Shown piece after piece: positions 52,594-62,155 of a DNA stretch of 64,000 nucleotides. How positions within the stretch are numbered: the first letter of the stretch is position 1; every line of letters starts with the position of its first letter. The notes under the pieces are model-generated. The model saw only the letters and a program-made list of their open reading frames with translations. It was not told the DNA's origin and made no database searches. Source of the stretch: Litoribacter populi (GTDB lineage: Bacteria; Bacteroidota; Bacteroidia; Cytophagales; Cyclobacteriaceae); contig NZ_VMKN01000001.1 in NCBI RefSeq assembly GCF_007483685.1, positions 1,538,393 to 1,602,392 of the forward strand. Reading direction: 5' to 3'. Both the position numbers and the translations under genes were made by a program.

Positions 52594-54156
52594 CTATCGG
52601 TGATCTTCGGGAACTTCATACTTGTCTTGTAGGTCTCTAAGTTCAACAGTTAGCCTCTCGGCGATTTCTTCAGTACCGTGCTCGTTATAAATATTTTCCA
52701 TTTCCATGGGGTCATTCTGTAAGTCAAAAAGCTCCCATATGTCTTCCTCATAGAAATAAATCAATTTGTATCTTTCATCCCTTATGCCATAGTGCTTTCT
52801 CACACTGTGAAAACCAGGAAATTCATAATAATGATAATATAGGGACTGTCTCCAGTCGTCTGAACTTGACCTATTCAATAAAGGCTTGAAAGTCTCACCC
52901 TGCATATCGGCTGGAACCTGAATGCCTAAGTAATCTAAGAAAGTAGGAGCAAAATCGATATTTTGGGTGAGTTGGGTTATTTGCATGCCTGGGTCAATTT
53001 GATTGGGGTATCGGATCATCAGGGGCATGATCATAGATTCCTCATACATAAATCGCTTGTCGAACCAGCCATGTTCTCCTAAATAGAATCCCTGGTCAGA
53101 GGTGTAGACCATAAGGGTGTTTTCAGCCAATCCGTTTTTATCCAGATAATCCAGGATTTCTCCAACACTTTCATCTACTGATTTGATGACAGCTAGATAA
53201 TCCCGCATATAGCGCTGGAATTTCCATTTGGCAACTGCCACAGAATCTGATGGGTCCAAATCAAAATAACTCTCATTCTTTTTATGATAGGCTTTCCAAA
53301 AAGTCTCTTTTTCCTGATCGGTCATCCTGTCCAAGAATACATCTGGCCAAGGGTCAAACCGAAGACTATCCACTCCTTTTTCAGTACTCAGCTTGAGGTC
53401 ATGGCCTTCATACATGTCCCGGTAGATATTCATCTCCTGTTGGGAAGCTGCATACCTGCCCTTATAATCATCAAAGTAATTATCCGGCAAAGGGAATTCC
53501 GTGTCATCATAAAGGTGGTAATGCCGCTCAGCGGGTACCCAGTTTCTATGCGGGGCCTTATGGTGCATCATCAGATAGAATGGTTTTTCAGGATCGCGCT
53601 GGTTCAACCAGTCCTTAGTCATCTCCGTAATTAAGTCGGTCACATAACCCCTCTTTTGTGTCGTGTCCTTCGAAGTTATAAAATCAGGATTATTGTACTC
53701 ACCCTGATCGTGGAGGATCTCCCAATGGTCAAATCCGGTTGGCTCCGAAACCAGATGCCATTTACCGATGATAGCGGTTTGATAGCCTTCTTTTTGAAGG
53801 ATTTTTGGTAAAGTCTGTTGGGTGCCATCAAAACCTACGTTGGTGTTTTGCATGAAGCCGTTTTTATGGCTATGCTTTCCGGTCAAGACAGTGGCCCTAC
53901 TTGGACCGCAAATGGAGTTACCACAATAGTTGGCTGTGAATAGTGCGCCAGAAGCCGCAATTCGGTCAATATTCGGCGTGGGCGCCAACTCGGATAATGG
54001 ATGCCCGTATGCACTGATGGCCTGCATAGCGTGATCATCTGTCATGATAAACAGTATATTTGGCTTGTTTACTGACGTTTCATCATCCATGCTGCATGAT
54101 GAAAAAACGCAAATAAGTAATAGGATTTGCAAGAGTAGAGTAGAGTTTCTAATCAT
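52594..54156 (-). CDS. S1 family sulfatase, lipoprotein
   Basis: A 520-residue formylglycine-dependent sulfatase with a lipobox (VFSSC, Cys21). The substrate metal site starts at NILFIMTDDHAMQ (two Asp). The modified cysteine is C83 in CGPSRATVLTGKHSHKNG, a perfect CxPSR motif. Later blocks are AIIGKWHL and VYTSDQGFYLGEHGWFDKRFMYEES (Asp/Gln-His site). It removes sulfate esters from a glycan, with GlcNAc- or hexose-sulfatases of this general shape being the likeliest relatives. It depends on the FGE encoded downstream. Confidence 0.95.
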   Translation of the reverse strand: MIRNSTLLLQILLLICVFSSCSMDDETSVNKPNILFIMTDDHAMQAISAYGHPLSELAPTPNIDRIAASGALFTANYCGNSICGPSRATVLTGKHSHKNGFMQNTNVGFDGTQQTLPKILQKEGYQTAIIGKWHLVSEPTGFDHWEILHDQGEYNNPDFITSKDTTQKRGYVTDLITEMTKDWLNQRDPEKPFYLMMHHKAPHRNWVPAERHYHLYDDTEFPLPDNYFDDYKGRYAASQQEMNIYRDMYEGHDLKLSTEKGVDSLRFDPWPDVFLDRMTDQEKETFWKAYHKKNESYFDLDPSDSVAVAKWKFQRYMRDYLAVIKSVDESVGEILDYLDKNGLAENTLMVYTSDQGFYLGEHGWFDKRFMYEESMIMPLMIRYPNQIDPGMQITQLTQNIDFAPTFLDYLGIQVPADMQGETFKPLLNRSSSDDWRQSLYYHYYEFPGFHSVRKHYGIRDERYKLIYFYEEDIWELFDLQNDPMEMENIYNEHGTEEIAERLTVELRDLQDKYEVPEDHR

Positions 54157-54177
54157 GTCTAAAACTGGTTAATATTA

Positions 54178-56136
54178 TCAATAGGAGAACTGCAGCCTAT
54201 TCAGGCCGTTTATCACATCTTCGTTTTGCATAAATAGATCCCATAAAAGCCCCGATCGGTGGTTTTCTATCATCAGCACAATTGGACCTTGATCAATTGC
54301 CAGATAAGAATCTGCATACCATTGCTCAGTAATGTTGAATGCATCGTGAAAGCCAAACTCTCCCCACAGCCTATCTCCCATGGTGTAATAGAAGAACTTT
54401 AAGGCATCCATGGACTCTTCTGGTGTATAAGGGAAGGAGGATAATGCAGCTGTTGGGGTGATTACACCAAGGTCATTTCTTGGCGAGTGAGCTGAGTACC
54501 CTTGATGGTTGTCGCTAGCCGTAAGGCCCCAGTTATTTTCGCCATACCCCACAAAACCTGATGGGTTTTCAATGCAGTAGGCACGGTTGATCAAAGTATG
54601 ACTGACTCCCTGCTCCCAATAATTAGCGTATTGATCCTGCAAGTTTCGGGGGTCAAGCCCTAAGAAACTATAATGGGAAAAAAACATGGGACCGCCATAA
54701 TCCTCCCCAAGAGGCAACTGATGCCCGTAAAAGCTTTGGCCATTAACCATATTCCCATTCCTTGCCCAGCCGTTGTCATAGACGCTTTTTTCAATTGAAT
54801 GAGTAGGAGAGGCCGCAGCCAACACATAAGTTATTAAGCATTCATTATAACCTTGGACGGGCAGGTTCATGGCCCATTGCTGATCGGGCGACCAGTGCCA
54901 AAATAGAACATCCTGACCGCCACGGGAGTACCAGTCCCATTCTACTTCCTGCCACAGCTGGGTAATTCTTTCGCTGATGCTTCTTTCTCTAGGGTCATTT
55001 TCATCCAGATAAGATTGTACGGTCAAAAGTCCCTGGATCATAAAAGCTGTCTCAACCAAGTCACCCCCATTATCAGACGTGCTAAAAGGAATCACGCTGC
55101 CATTGTCACCGTTGAGCCAATGTGGCCACACCCCATGAAACCTGTCTGCTGCAGAAAGGAAATTCACGATCTTATCCCATCTTTCAACAGCATCCTGTCG
55201 GGAGATGAAATTTCTCTCCACTCCAACAATGAGCGCCATCACACCAAAGCCAGATCCACCTATGGTTACCAGATTTCCGGAACTGTTCCTCTCTCGGGCC
55301 AAGCCACTGTTTTCATGTGCAAAATCCCAGAAATAGCGGAAAGTCTGTTCCTGTACCGAAGAGAGGAGTTCCTCATCGGAAATAAGAGGGAATTTGGGAG
55401 TTTCATCCACTTGTGTGAAAAATGTACGGGTTGTTCCCGAATAGCTTTCGCCTTTCCCGCCTCCTAGGTTTTCATTTATAATAAATTCATATTTTGATAA
55501 ATAATCCAGCGAACTGGAAGTGTTGACAATGACTTTGGTATTGTTTTCCTCTAAGGTAAAAGTGAGCGCCGGTCCGGATTGCCCTGAAAACCGTACTGAC
55601 TGTTGTAATGTCTCAGGATTGATTGGCTGGGAAAAAACAAGTGTGATTTCCGGTTGTAATGGCACATTGGCTATTCTACCTCGGGCAAGTTCTTCAGCAT
55701 TTTCAATGGTGAAACTTTCAAGTGATAGGTTGCCCAACTGTGTTTTGAAATAAATATCTTGAGTCGCAAAAGCATTCCCACTTGCTCCTTGAAGCTGTTC
55801 TGATAAATGAATTCGGTAGGAGGTATTGTTTCTTAACGTTCCTGAAGGATAAATAATGACTGACTTGTTTTGGTTGACAAGGTTTGTGGAAATGTCGACT
55901 TCATTTTCTGTATCGTAAAGACTGATCCCCGCTGAGACGCTGGCAGGGTCCAAAGCTTGAGAAAACTCCAATGTTATTGGACGGTCCAGGGGAAGATCGT
56001 CGGAAATGGGTTCCGAAAAGCTGATTTCCTGATCTCCCACTTCTGCTTTCAGTAGGTTCAGGGCTACCAAATCCGGCTCTATCTGATTACAGCCGATTAA
56101 AAGGAAAAAAGTAATATATCTAAAGTAGATCTTCAT
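54178..56136 (-). CDS. PF10091 glucoamylase-like lipoprotein (GH144-type)
   Basis: A 652-residue lipoprotein (lipobox LLIGC, Cys16). Residues 30-135 and about 145-240 are two Ig-like (Big_5-type) domains. Residues 250-652 are the PF10091 'glucoamylase' (alpha/alpha)6 domain with TFRYFWDFAHENSGLARERNS, GGDLVETAFMIQGLL, DVLFWHWSPDQQWAMN and DLGVITPTAALSSFPYTPEES. Characterised PF10091 proteins include GH144 beta-1,2-glucanases, so that activity is plausible, not shown. A second copy lies at 63151-64000. A hairpin precedes the gene. Confidence 0.88.
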   Translation of the reverse strand: MKIYFRYITFFLLIGCNQIEPDLVALNLLKAEVGDQEISFSEPISDDLPLDRPITLEFSQALDPASVSAGISLYDTENEVDISTNLVNQNKSVIIYPSGTLRNNTSYRIHLSEQLQGASGNAFATQDIYFKTQLGNLSLESFTIENAEELARGRIANVPLQPEITLVFSQPINPETLQQSVRFSGQSGPALTFTLEENNTKVIVNTSSSLDYLSKYEFIINENLGGGKGESYSGTTRTFFTQVDETPKFPLISDEELLSSVQEQTFRYFWDFAHENSGLARERNSSGNLVTIGGSGFGVMALIVGVERNFISRQDAVERWDKIVNFLSAADRFHGVWPHWLNGDNGSVIPFSTSDNGGDLVETAFMIQGLLTVQSYLDENDPRERSISERITQLWQEVEWDWYSRGGQDVLFWHWSPDQQWAMNLPVQGYNECLITYVLAAASPTHSIEKSVYDNGWARNGNMVNGQSFYGHQLPLGEDYGGPMFFSHYSFLGLDPRNLQDQYANYWEQGVSHTLINRAYCIENPSGFVGYGENNWGLTASDNHQGYSAHSPRNDLGVITPTAALSSFPYTPEESMDALKFFYYTMGDRLWGEFGFHDAFNITEQWYADSYLAIDQGPIVLMIENHRSGLLWDLFMQNEDVINGLNRLQFSY

Positions 56137-56147
56137 AGGTTTTTATA

Positions 56148-56178
56148 AAAAGGAAGGGCTGCTATGGCCCTTCCTTTT
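56148..56178 (-). terminator. Attenuator hairpin inside the polysaccharide locus
   Basis: AAAAGGAAGGGC (56148-56159) and GCCCTTCCTTTT (56167-56178) form a perfect 12-base-pair stem with a 7-base loop between the LamG and glucoamylase genes. On the minus strand it ends in a short T-run. It likely lets susC, susD and the LamG gene be expressed above the downstream enzymes. Confidence 0.82.
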
Positions 56179-56196
56179 CTATTGGGTTGAAATTAC

Positions 56197-57279
56197 TTAA
56201 GGCATTTCTGTTGCCATGATGGCCTGAATTTCAGTTTGGTCGAGTGATCTGTTGAAGAGTCTCAGTTCGTCAAACAGACTGGCATCGCCCAAGTGACCCC
56301 ATTCGGTAAATCTTGGAGCGCCGGACCCAATAGTCATGATATCACTTCCTGTCCAATCAACACCAGAGAAATCACCCTGGCTGACCACTTCACCATTGAG
56401 GTAAACTGCCGCTTGGGTTTGGGAAATGGTAATTGCCACATGAACCCATTCGTTAGTTGCTGGATCCACATCTGCTGCCTCTCCACCATCAAACCAGCTG
56501 TCAGCTTCACCATCGCCCACATTCAGCTTGATTCTTTGCATCGGTCCGGCTGCTTCACGGAACAGTCTGAACCCACCGGTCCTGTTGTTCTGATTATCAG
56601 GATTGTCCTCATCTGGAGGCCCAATCGTCAATAGACCAGCTCGATCAGGATCACCGTTTACGTTGTACCAGAATACAGCAGTGAATTCATCATGCAATAG
56701 CCCCTCAGTCGGGTAAATTAGATGTGCATCGCTAGCTCCTCTATAAGCTCTATTGAGGATACCATCTGCAAAGCCTGGATTGCCAGATACTTCCGGGTTT
56801 TGGGTAGAAACCAGTTCCATAAAGTCCCCGTCGAATGGAAGGTAGAAAGTCTCCCCTTCATACACTGGGGTATAGGGTTCTACTTTTTCGAAATTGACTG
56901 TTTCGGTTGTAGTCTTGCCTGAGGCATCGGTTGCGGTAATGGTAAGCTCATGCTGTCCATTTGGCAGCTCATCATACCTTACTGTTTTTATAACCCTTCG
57001 GAAATCAAGAAAATCTGTGAAGGTCTCAATTTCATTTCCGTTTAGCTCTACTCTGATAGTCTCTACTTCAATATCATCGGTTACTTCAAATGAAATATCG
57101 ATAGGAGTTACTTCTTCAGGAACTCTGATTTGTGTACCCTCAGAAGGATAGTTGATAATTACTTCTGGCGGCTCGGTATCCTCTCCGGGAGAAACGGGCA
57201 CTATATCATCGATATAGCTTTCGTTACAGCCGGCCACTAGCCAAACCAAAGCAAGTGTCCAAATTTTATACTTTTTCAT
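56197..57279 (-). CDS. Ig-LamG surface lipoprotein (glycan-binding candidate)
   Basis: A 360-residue lipoprotein (lipobox LVAGC, Cys18). An Ig-like domain (about 45-130, with VEIITIRVELNG-type strands and NGQHELTITATDASGKTTTETV) precedes a LamG/concanavalin A-like domain (about 145-355, with FYLPFDGDFMELV, EFTAVFWYNVNGDPDRAG, WVHVAITISQTQAAVYLNGEVV and SLFDELRLFNRSLDQTEI). Position right after susD, where SusE/SusF-type proteins usually lie, suggests a surface glycan-binding protein. No enzyme motif is visible. Confidence 0.85.
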   Translation of the reverse strand: MKKYKIWTLALVWLVAGCNESYIDDIVPVSPGEDTEPPEVIINYPSEGTQIRVPEEVTPIDISFEVTDDIEVETIRVELNGNEIETFTDFLDFRRVIKTVRYDELPNGQHELTITATDASGKTTTETVNFEKVEPYTPVYEGETFYLPFDGDFMELVSTQNPEVSGNPGFADGILNRAYRGASDAHLIYPTEGLLHDEFTAVFWYNVNGDPDRAGLLTIGPPDEDNPDNQNNRTGGFRLFREAAGPMQRIKLNVGDGEADSWFDGGEAADVDPATNEWVHVAITISQTQAAVYLNGEVVSQGDFSGVDWTGSDIMTIGSGAPRFTEWGHLGDASLFDELRLFNRSLDQTEIQAIMATEMP

Positions 57280-57303
57280 ACCACTTAATATTTTAGATGT
57301 CTA

Positions 57304-58842
57304 TTAATTTTGGCCGATTTGAGGTAGGATGGTGGTTTGCTCCAATGGATATGGAAGGAATCGGTGACTTTCAATATTGAAGTTTCTGCCTTCAAAATTC
57401 AGTTCTCCTTCAATTCCATATCTCATCAGGTCATAAAACCGGATTCCCAGTTCCATTCCAAATTCAGCATATTTTTCATTCAATACGTCCTCCAAAGCAA
57501 CGCCTGCTACAGGTTCCAGTCCTGCACGTGCCCTGACCTGGTTGACCGCTTCATCAGCGGATAATGGTCCGGCTGCTCCACCGTTGACCACTGCTTCAGC
57601 ATGCATCAATAGTATTTCCGCATATCGGATAGCCGTGAAGTTATTATTGGTGCCGTATGTAAAACGACCTTCAGTCAATTGCGTAGATGGTAAATAATGC
57701 TTACCGCTCAAGAAAAGATATCTCGGGTGATTGTTGAATACATCACCGTCTTGAGTAACGTTGGAAACCCAATCAGGAAGCGTTTCATATCCAGGTTCGG
57801 ATTGAACTTCAGCAATACCGTCTGGGGTAAACAATACCGTTGTCTGAAGCCTCATCTGCTCTCCTCTGTCTAGCATAAATCTAATATACTTGGCTGTAGG
57901 AGCATAAAAACCCCACCCGTTTGAAGCACCCGCTACAGTTGGCGTCCAAGAAGCTGGTCCGTACGTTTCAAAAGGATATTGTGTCACTGTACCAGTACTT
58001 GTCCCGAAGTCAGAGTACTGGAATTCCAACACATTTTCTCGATTTAGCTTTCCTGGGACTTTGAATAGCTGGTAATAATTAGGCTCCAAAGCATAGGTTC
58101 CACTGCTGATAATTTCCCCAGTGGCCTCAGTGACTGCAGCCCAGTTGTTCAGTTCCAAATTAGCCATTGCTTTAACTGCCAAAGCAGCTCCTCTTGTAAT
58201 CCCCCCGGCCACATCCGAACGTTCACTTGGATGTACATTTGGCAAAGCAGGAAGAGCTTCATCCATCAAGGCCGATACATATTGCATCACTTCCTCGAAA
58301 CTCGAAACTTCAATATTGTAAAGCTCAGCAGGCTGGCTGGAAGTCGGTATTAGAATACTTCCCCAGAGCTTTGCTAGCTGGATCAACTCCAGGCCTTGCA
58401 TCACTTTTATTTCTGCTATGTATTGTTCTGCATTTGCTGCATTTGCACCCGCCTCTTGGTACAATCTGATTTCTTCCATAGCTCCATGCCAGTAGATTAG
58501 GTCGGAATATAGGTTGAGCCAAACAGAGTTGTACATCCAAAAATTACGGTCATAGCGGAACAGGTCCGTTTCAATCAGGGGCACTTGGTCCCCAGCAGCG
58601 GTCACATCATCACCACGAACCCCAATCAAGGTATGGGTTTCCCATTGAGAGCGATATAATTCACCATAGGCCCCATACAACATTTGTATCATGTTGCCGG
58701 ACTGAGTATAGTCGGTCTCATCAGCGATGATTTCATTTTCCAATGGTTCATCTAGCAATCCTATACAGGATGTTGGCACCACGCCAACCATAAATACTGC
58801 TATGAGAGCCGTGCATATATTTTTATAGATTATTTTTTTCAT
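57304..58842 (-). CDS. susD: RagB/SusD family outer membrane lipoprotein
   Basis: A 512-residue lipoprotein (lipobox PTSC, Cys26) that caps a SusC-type transporter at the cell surface and binds glycan. Family features are the N-terminal SusD-like TPR helices (SGNMIQMLYGAYGELYRS), AAEQYIAEIKVMQGLELIQLAKLWGSI-type helices, and the C-terminal TAIRYAEILLMHAEAVVNGG ... VRARAGLEPV and FGMELGIRFYDLMRYG pattern. It lies 17 bases after susC. The glycan bound is unknown. Confidence 0.95.
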   Translation of the reverse strand: MKKIIYKNICTALIAVFMVGVVPTSCIGLLDEPLENEIIADETDYTQSGNMIQMLYGAYGELYRSQWETHTLIGVRGDDVTAAGDQVPLIETDLFRYDRNFWMYNSVWLNLYSDLIYWHGAMEEIRLYQEAGANAANAEQYIAEIKVMQGLELIQLAKLWGSILIPTSSQPAELYNIEVSSFEEVMQYVSALMDEALPALPNVHPSERSDVAGGITRGAALAVKAMANLELNNWAAVTEATGEIISSGTYALEPNYYQLFKVPGKLNRENVLEFQYSDFGTSTGTVTQYPFETYGPASWTPTVAGASNGWGFYAPTAKYIRFMLDRGEQMRLQTTVLFTPDGIAEVQSEPGYETLPDWVSNVTQDGDVFNNHPRYLFLSGKHYLPSTQLTEGRFTYGTNNNFTAIRYAEILLMHAEAVVNGGAAGPLSADEAVNQVRARAGLEPVAGVALEDVLNEKYAEFGMELGIRFYDLMRYGIEGELNFEGRNFNIESHRFLPYPLEQTTILPQIGQN

Positions 58843-58859
58843 GACTTTCTTCGCTTTAA

Positions 58860-61800
58860 TTAAAAGGTAACATTCAGTCCGACTGTGTAAATAGCAGGAA
58901 TAGGATATACCTGTCTGTCAATTCCGTCAGGAACTTCTGGATTGAACCCATTATAGTTAAACACCGTCAATGGCCTTTCAGCAGTGAAGGTCACCCTTGT
59001 TCTTGGCATGTTTGCGCCAAATATGTTCGTGTCCACGATATTGTAAGCTAACTGTACATTTTGGATTCGGAAGAAAGAACCGTCCTCGATGAAGTAGCTG
59101 CTCATGTTCTGGTTCCAGCCTCTTCTCAAACCTGCCGCCGATGGGTAGCGGTCAGAAGTTCCTTCACCTCTCCAAAGGTTGTTTACAAGTTCAGCATCAA
59201 GATTAGTGTCATTGGTGAAGATCAATTCCCCACGCTTTCTGTTTAGGATGCTATGGCCCATCTGACTTTGCAATAGTGAACTGAACTCAAAGTTGCCATA
59301 TCTGAAACCAGCATTGATACCCCAAGTCAAAGTTGGAAGGAAGGATCCCAATACAACCCTGTCCTCATCATTGATCACCCCGTCACCGTTAACATCCCTG
59401 AAAATCAGGTCACCTGGCTGAAGGTTGTTGTCATTGATAAAATCTTGGGTATAACCGCTGTTATTGATCTGTTCCTGATTTTGAAACACACCATCAACTT
59501 CGTATCCATAAAAAGCAAGATAAGGAGAGCCCACTATAGATCTTTGTCGGAACTCAGCAGACCCAGCATCCAAAAAGTCAGGTCCTCCTAGATCGCGTAC
59601 GGTATTTTTAAGAGTAGACACGTTACCGCCTATCCAGTAGGAGAAATTATCAGTAATTCTATCCTCCCAATTTAGTGCAAGTTCCAAACCCTGGTTTCGG
59701 ATTTCACCTACACTTCTTCTTTCGGTAGCTCTGAAAACAGGAGGGATAATAGAGACTGCTAGGTTTCTAGTATCTCTGATGTAGTAATCAGCTTCCAATG
59801 ATAGCCTTTCCCTGAAGAATCTGGCGCTAATTCCGAAGTTTTGCTCAACAGTGGTCTCCCATCTGTCGATAAGGTCAAATGTTGGATTTAACCTTCTGCC
59901 AATGATCAGCACATCATTAATGGCAAGGTTATTTTCTTGAATGGTAGGTCTGCCCACTGCAGGGTTAATGGCGTCGTTGCCAAGTTGGCCCCAAGAAGCT
60001 CTGAATTTCAAGAAATCGATGGCTGGAACATTAAAGAAGTCTTCTTCAGAAAGCACCCAACCTGCACCGATGGTGGCGAAGTTACCCCATTTACGTTGGA
60101 ATTTATTATTACCGTCCCTTCTGATAGTACCGTAAAATAGGTATCGGTCATCGTAATTATAACTCACCCTTGCAAAATAGGACTGGAAAAACAGTCGTTC
60201 TCCATCGTCACCTAAATCTTCTTCACCTATAACAAAATTGGTTGCATTAGCCAAGTACCAGAAATGCTGGTTGTTGAAATTTGGATTAGGATTTAGTCCT
60301 TCGCCTCGTGCGAAAAGACTTTCGAAAGTCTCACTTCGAAAAGACTGACCTAATACAGCAGTGAATCTATGTAATCCAAAATTGTCGTTGTAAGTCAGGA
60401 AATTATCAATAATTTGATCAAATCTTGTAAAGTTGTTTCTTTCAAGTCCAGATTGAAACTCTGTTACCCCATCATTTCGTGCAAAATTCACCACTCTGGT
60501 ATTGATTTGTTCGATATTGTAATTATAGGCTGAGCGGAAGGATAGCTTCTCAGGAATTAGCTGTATGTCTCCATAGAAATTTCCCATGATAGTTCCTATG
60601 TTGTTTCTACTGTCTCCAAAAAGTATACTGTTGTATGGGTTTTGAGGAGACCGGTAACCTAACTGCTGGGCATTGGCCAATGGTCTGGGAACAGGTGAAG
60701 CAGCCGTGTTCAAATCATCATAAACCGGCAAGATAGGCACAGCATTATACGCTGTAAACCAAGCTCCGTCGTCTGCGTTGTGGCGACGGGCTGTGCTAAT
60801 ATTTAAATTTGCACCCACAGTAAGCCAATCCCTCACATCAGTGTCAAACTTGGCCCTAAAATTCAATCGGGTGTAGTCGTTTCTTCTGTCATTCATCAGA
60901 CCGTTTTGCTCAAAATAACTACCGCCAATAGAGTATCTGGTCTTGTCAGTTCCGCCATTAAAAGTCAAAGAGTGGTTTTGGATACTGGCCGGACTCATGA
61001 TTTCTGCATACCAATCGGTATTCACATTAGGAATACTGGGGTCAATGCGACTTCTGCCAAAGCGCTGAATAGCATTGTTCAAAAAGCTGATATCCGCTGC
61101 ACTTCCCGTTTCCTGTACATATCCTGCATATTGTTGGGCGTTGGCCATTTGCAATACGTTTTGTGGATTTTGGATACCAACATACCCGTCATAGGTGATT
61201 TCTGGATCCCTGCCATAACTTCCAGTTTTCGTTTCTATCAAAACCACTCCATTTGCTGCCCTTACACCATAAATGGCTGCGGCCGAAGCATCCTTCAATA
61301 TGGACATGCTTTCAATATCGTTGGGGTTCAAAAAGTCAATGTTGTCCATAAACATTCCGTCGACTACATAAAGAGGGGCAGCTCCACCTTCAAAAGACCC
61401 TACACCTCTCACACGCACAGTTGGAGAGGCACCAGGTGCGCCGTTGCTGACAATCTGCACACCCGATACCCGGCCTTGTAATGACTGCATGGCGTTCGTT
61501 GCAGGTGTTTTGACAATGTCCTCTGCGTTAACTTTGGAGATTGCAGAAGTCCTGTCCTGCTCCCTCTGGGTTCCGTACCCGATAACCACTACTTCATCTA
61601 AAGCTGTTTCATCTTGCTCCATATTGACATCGATGACATCGGAGGTGCCTACAACCCGTCGTTGGGCCGTAAATCCAACAAAGGAGAAGACCAATACTTC
61701 ACCCTCTTCTGCCTCTATTGAATAATTACCGTCAATATCAGTAACAGTACCCCGGGTGGTTCCTTCCACTACGATGGTTACTCCCGGAAGAGGCTCGCCA

Positions 61801-61979
61801 AGATCATCCACCACTGTTCCGGTAATGGTTACCGGATCCTCAGAGGATATCCCGACTGCCATAGCCTCATTTTCATAATCCATACTCTTGGCATTGGCGT
61901 AAACCAGGTTGACCATCATCAACTGGAGGGCAAAACCGCATGCAGAGTACTTCAACCACATTAATAGATTTTGTTTCAT
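58860..61979 (-). CDS. susC: SusC/RagA TonB-linked outer membrane transporter
   Basis: A 1039-residue TonB-dependent transporter that imports oligosaccharides with SusD. It has a signal peptide (about 1-29), a CarboxypepD_reg-like domain (50-120, with TGTVVDDLGEPLPGVTIVVE), a TonB box DEVVVIGYGT at residues 128-137, a plug domain (about 138-265, ending in MSILKDASAAAIYGVRAANG and VVLIETKTG) and a 22-strand barrel ending in VGLNVTF. It starts the main PUL transcript. The 176 bases upstream hold no perfect promoter match. Confidence 0.96.
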   Translation of the reverse strand: MKQNLLMWLKYSACGFALQLMMVNLVYANAKSMDYENEAMAVGISSEDPVTITGTVVDDLGEPLPGVTIVVEGTTRGTVTDIDGNYSIEAEEGEVLVFSFVGFTAQRRVVGTSDVIDVNMEQDETALDEVVVIGYGTQREQDRTSAISKVNAEDIVKTPATNAMQSLQGRVSGVQIVSNGAPGASPTVRVRGVGSFEGGAAPLYVVDGMFMDNIDFLNPNDIESMSILKDASAAAIYGVRAANGVVLIETKTGSYGRDPEITYDGYVGIQNPQNVLQMANAQQYAGYVQETGSAADISFLNNAIQRFGRSRIDPSIPNVNTDWYAEIMSPASIQNHSLTFNGGTDKTRYSIGGSYFEQNGLMNDRRNDYTRLNFRAKFDTDVRDWLTVGANLNISTARRHNADDGAWFTAYNAVPILPVYDDLNTAASPVPRPLANAQQLGYRSPQNPYNSILFGDSRNNIGTIMGNFYGDIQLIPEKLSFRSAYNYNIEQINTRVVNFARNDGVTEFQSGLERNNFTRFDQIIDNFLTYNDNFGLHRFTAVLGQSFRSETFESLFARGEGLNPNPNFNNQHFWYLANATNFVIGEEDLGDDGERLFFQSYFARVSYNYDDRYLFYGTIRRDGNNKFQRKWGNFATIGAGWVLSEEDFFNVPAIDFLKFRASWGQLGNDAINPAVGRPTIQENNLAINDVLIIGRRLNPTFDLIDRWETTVEQNFGISARFFRERLSLEADYYIRDTRNLAVSIIPPVFRATERRSVGEIRNQGLELALNWEDRITDNFSYWIGGNVSTLKNTVRDLGGPDFLDAGSAEFRQRSIVGSPYLAFYGYEVDGVFQNQEQINNSGYTQDFINDNNLQPGDLIFRDVNGDGVINDEDRVVLGSFLPTLTWGINAGFRYGNFEFSSLLQSQMGHSILNRKRGELIFTNDTNLDAELVNNLWRGEGTSDRYPSAAGLRRGWNQNMSSYFIEDGSFFRIQNVQLAYNIVDTNIFGANMPRTRVTFTAERPLTVFNYNGFNPEVPDGIDRQVYPIPAIYTVGLNVTF

Positions 61980-62155
61980 AGTATTTTAGTTATTTGCTAA
62001 AATTTCATTCATTGATTGCTTCCGGCCTTAGGTTTTCCTCATTGTCTGTCTCCACACTCCAAGCTAATAAATCCGGATATTAATTAAGTTCAGGTAGGTT
62101 TTAAGGAACTGTGTGATGTTTCATAGGCGATTAATTTTGGGTTTTAAGCTTATAT

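Noticed and set aside
60906-61481. Open frame of 191 codons on the plus strand inside susC
   Set aside because: It is antisense to the plug domain of a clear SusC protein, and its cysteine- and histidine-rich composition is unlike a real protein.
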